Positions 15,174 to 15,907 of a stretch of DNA of 15,907 nucleotides are shown one piece after another; position 1 is the first letter of the stretch; every line of letters starts with the position of its first letter. The DNA comes from an uncultured Selenomonas sp. (GTDB lineage Bacteria; Bacillota; Negativicutes; Selenomonadales; Selenomonadaceae), in the NCBI GenBank assembly GCA_934202005.1, contig CAKPXP010000025.1, positions 1-15,907 on the forward strand, read 5' to 3'. The translations under genes were made by a program, and so were the position numbers. Under the pieces are notes generated by a model, which made no database searches, was not told where the DNA came from, and saw only the letters and a program-made list of their open reading frames with translations.

Positions 15174-15420
15174 TTTATACTCTAAGACTTTGCGTGGGCG
15201 AGAATCAATTTCAGCAACTACTGTTACAAGATATACTTTTCAAGCTTTTCCGGCAACGATGTCAGATTCCCAATAACCACATTGTAAACAATCCCGAGCT
15301 TCCTATGGACGTTTCTCTATATCGTGGCTGATAAATCTTTGCCGCGCGTTCCAATACGCCCTTGCGATGACATTTTTCGCCGAGATGACGTAGTTGGTGG
15401 AGATGCACTCTGTCATGTTC
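15174..15420 (-). pseudogene. Decayed IS30-family transposase remnant
   Basis: In one minus-strand frame the DNA reads DIEKRP*EARDCLQCGYWESDIVAGKA*KVYLVTVV then AEIDSRPRKVLEYK. This recalls IS30-type blocks (IEKRP..., GHWEGDxVxGK, LLTLV, and the C-terminal LNxRPRKxLxYK). Upstream, a second frame gives LRHLGEKCHRKGVLER, resembling the basic segment before IEKRP, so there is a frameshift near 15335. Two in-frame stops are present. The junction of LVTVV with RPRK means roughly the central catalytic part, with the later D and E of the DDE triad, is deleted. The N-terminal HTH is also missing. The left end is cut by the element at 15057-15173. It cannot encode an active enzyme. Confidence 0.7.
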
Positions 15421-15427
15421 TTCTTCC

Positions 15428-15907
15428 TCACAATGCCTTTTGCTTTTCCGCTGCTGTCGAGGCAATGACCAGATGGTTCTCCGTCTTGCTCAGGGTATGA
15501 CTGATGTCCATCTCTCCAACCGGTGTATAAAATTCCAGAGATGCCTGATTCATCTTTTGGATGCACTGGTCGATCTGATCGGCCTGAAATACGGATCCAT
15601 CTGAAAAGATAATCTGGTCAACACGATTTTTCTTGTCCTCATTCCATCCTGCGAATGTGATTTCTTCTCCAGTCTGTATGTCTTTTGCCAAAACATTTTC
15701 TTTTTCGCTACTCCATACAATATCCTTGGAAAAAATTCCATCTGCAAAAATCATCGTGTCGTTTCCTGCATCGATGTAGCCTTCCCAGAAGTTATGGATC
15801 GCGTTGTGGACGGTGTCGTTGCCATCGCCTGCTTTCCAGATATAGGTGTCGTCTCCATAGCCGCCTTCGAGGTAGTCATTTCCTTCTCCTCCGTCGAGGA
15901 TGTCGCT
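15428..15907 (-). CDS. RTX calcium-binding protein, C-terminal 159 residues (5' end outside window)
   Basis: The frame is open to the right edge. The first visible residues hold glycine/aspartate nonapeptide repeats (GGEGNDYLE, GGYGDDTYI, AGDGNDTVH), which bind Ca2+ in the parallel beta-roll of RTX proteins. A haemolysin-type related domain follows (FADGIFSKDIVW ... ITFAGWNEDKKNRVDQIIFSDGSVF). The last 45 residues or so would hold the uncleaved type I secretion signal. The protein is probably exported by a TolC-type system, which fits a diderm Negativicutes host; its enzymatic or adhesive role lies in the missing part. GC content is lower than in the other genes. The stop lies within about 10 nt of the IS30-like remnant, so the natural C-terminus may be altered. 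Confidence 0.82.
   Translation of the reverse strand, partial: SDILDGGEGNDYLEGGYGDDTYIWKAGDGNDTVHNAIHNFWEGYIDAGNDTMIFADGIFSKDIVWSSEKENVLAKDIQTGEEITFAGWNEDKKNRVDQIIFSDGSVFQADQIDQCIQKMNQASLEFYTPVGEMDISHTLSKTENHLVIASTAAEKQKAL

Overview
The window looks like chromosomal DNA of a GC-rich Negativicutes bacterium, probably Selenomonadaceae (Selenomonas/Mitsuokella-like). This is inferred from the gene mix: a mannose-family PTS under sigma-54 control, SstT, a DUF348/3D wall protein and an RTX protein, with clean sigma-70 promoters and strong Shine-Dalgarno sites. Species cannot be fixed from the sequence alone. Nearly all genes lie on the minus strand; only the DUF362 ferredoxin gene is on the plus strand. 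The high GC content gives many long antisense shadow ORFs, which are left out.

From left to right: (1) 1-330, a minus-strand tRNA cluster (a CAT-anticodon tRNA, probably Ile2, and two nearly identical tRNA-Gly(GCC)) with its own consensus promoter. (2) 330-710, a non-coding stretch with a dispersed palindromic repeat (copy 1), a bidirectional terminator and a 156-bp fold-back MITE-like element sitting exactly at the stop codon of sstT. (3) sstT (Na+/serine-threonine symporter), divergent from a DUF362 protein with two [4Fe-4S] clusters. (4) Two overlapping membrane diguanylate cyclase genes with a shared promoter. (5) pfkA, preceded by the man PTS operon (IIA, IIB, IIC, IID in transcription order). 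(6) A 937-aa LevR-type sigma-54 activator gene directly upstream of that operon. (7) A DUF348/3D-domain cell-wall protein. (8) A decayed IS30-like transposase interrupted by a second MITE-like element, abutting the 3' end of an RTX calcium-binding protein gene that runs off the right edge.

The central system is regulation of sugar uptake. The LevR-type protein has an HTH, an AAA+ domain with GAFTGA, and PTS phosphorylation domains; the man operon has a near-consensus -24/-12 promoter (10805-10820). A 9-bp motif, TGATACACT, forms an inverted repeat around the -10 box of the levR promoter and recurs upstream of the man promoter, which suggests shared control. The imported phosphosugar would feed glycolysis through the neighbouring PfkA, which has its own sigma-70 promoter.

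No wholly new defence or biosynthetic system is evident. The least expected signals are the non-coding ones: the two MITE-like elements with related ends, the fold-back element whose arms differ only by G-U-compatible transitions plus transversions on the sstT mRNA strand, the two-copy palindromic repeat, and the TGATACACT operator set.
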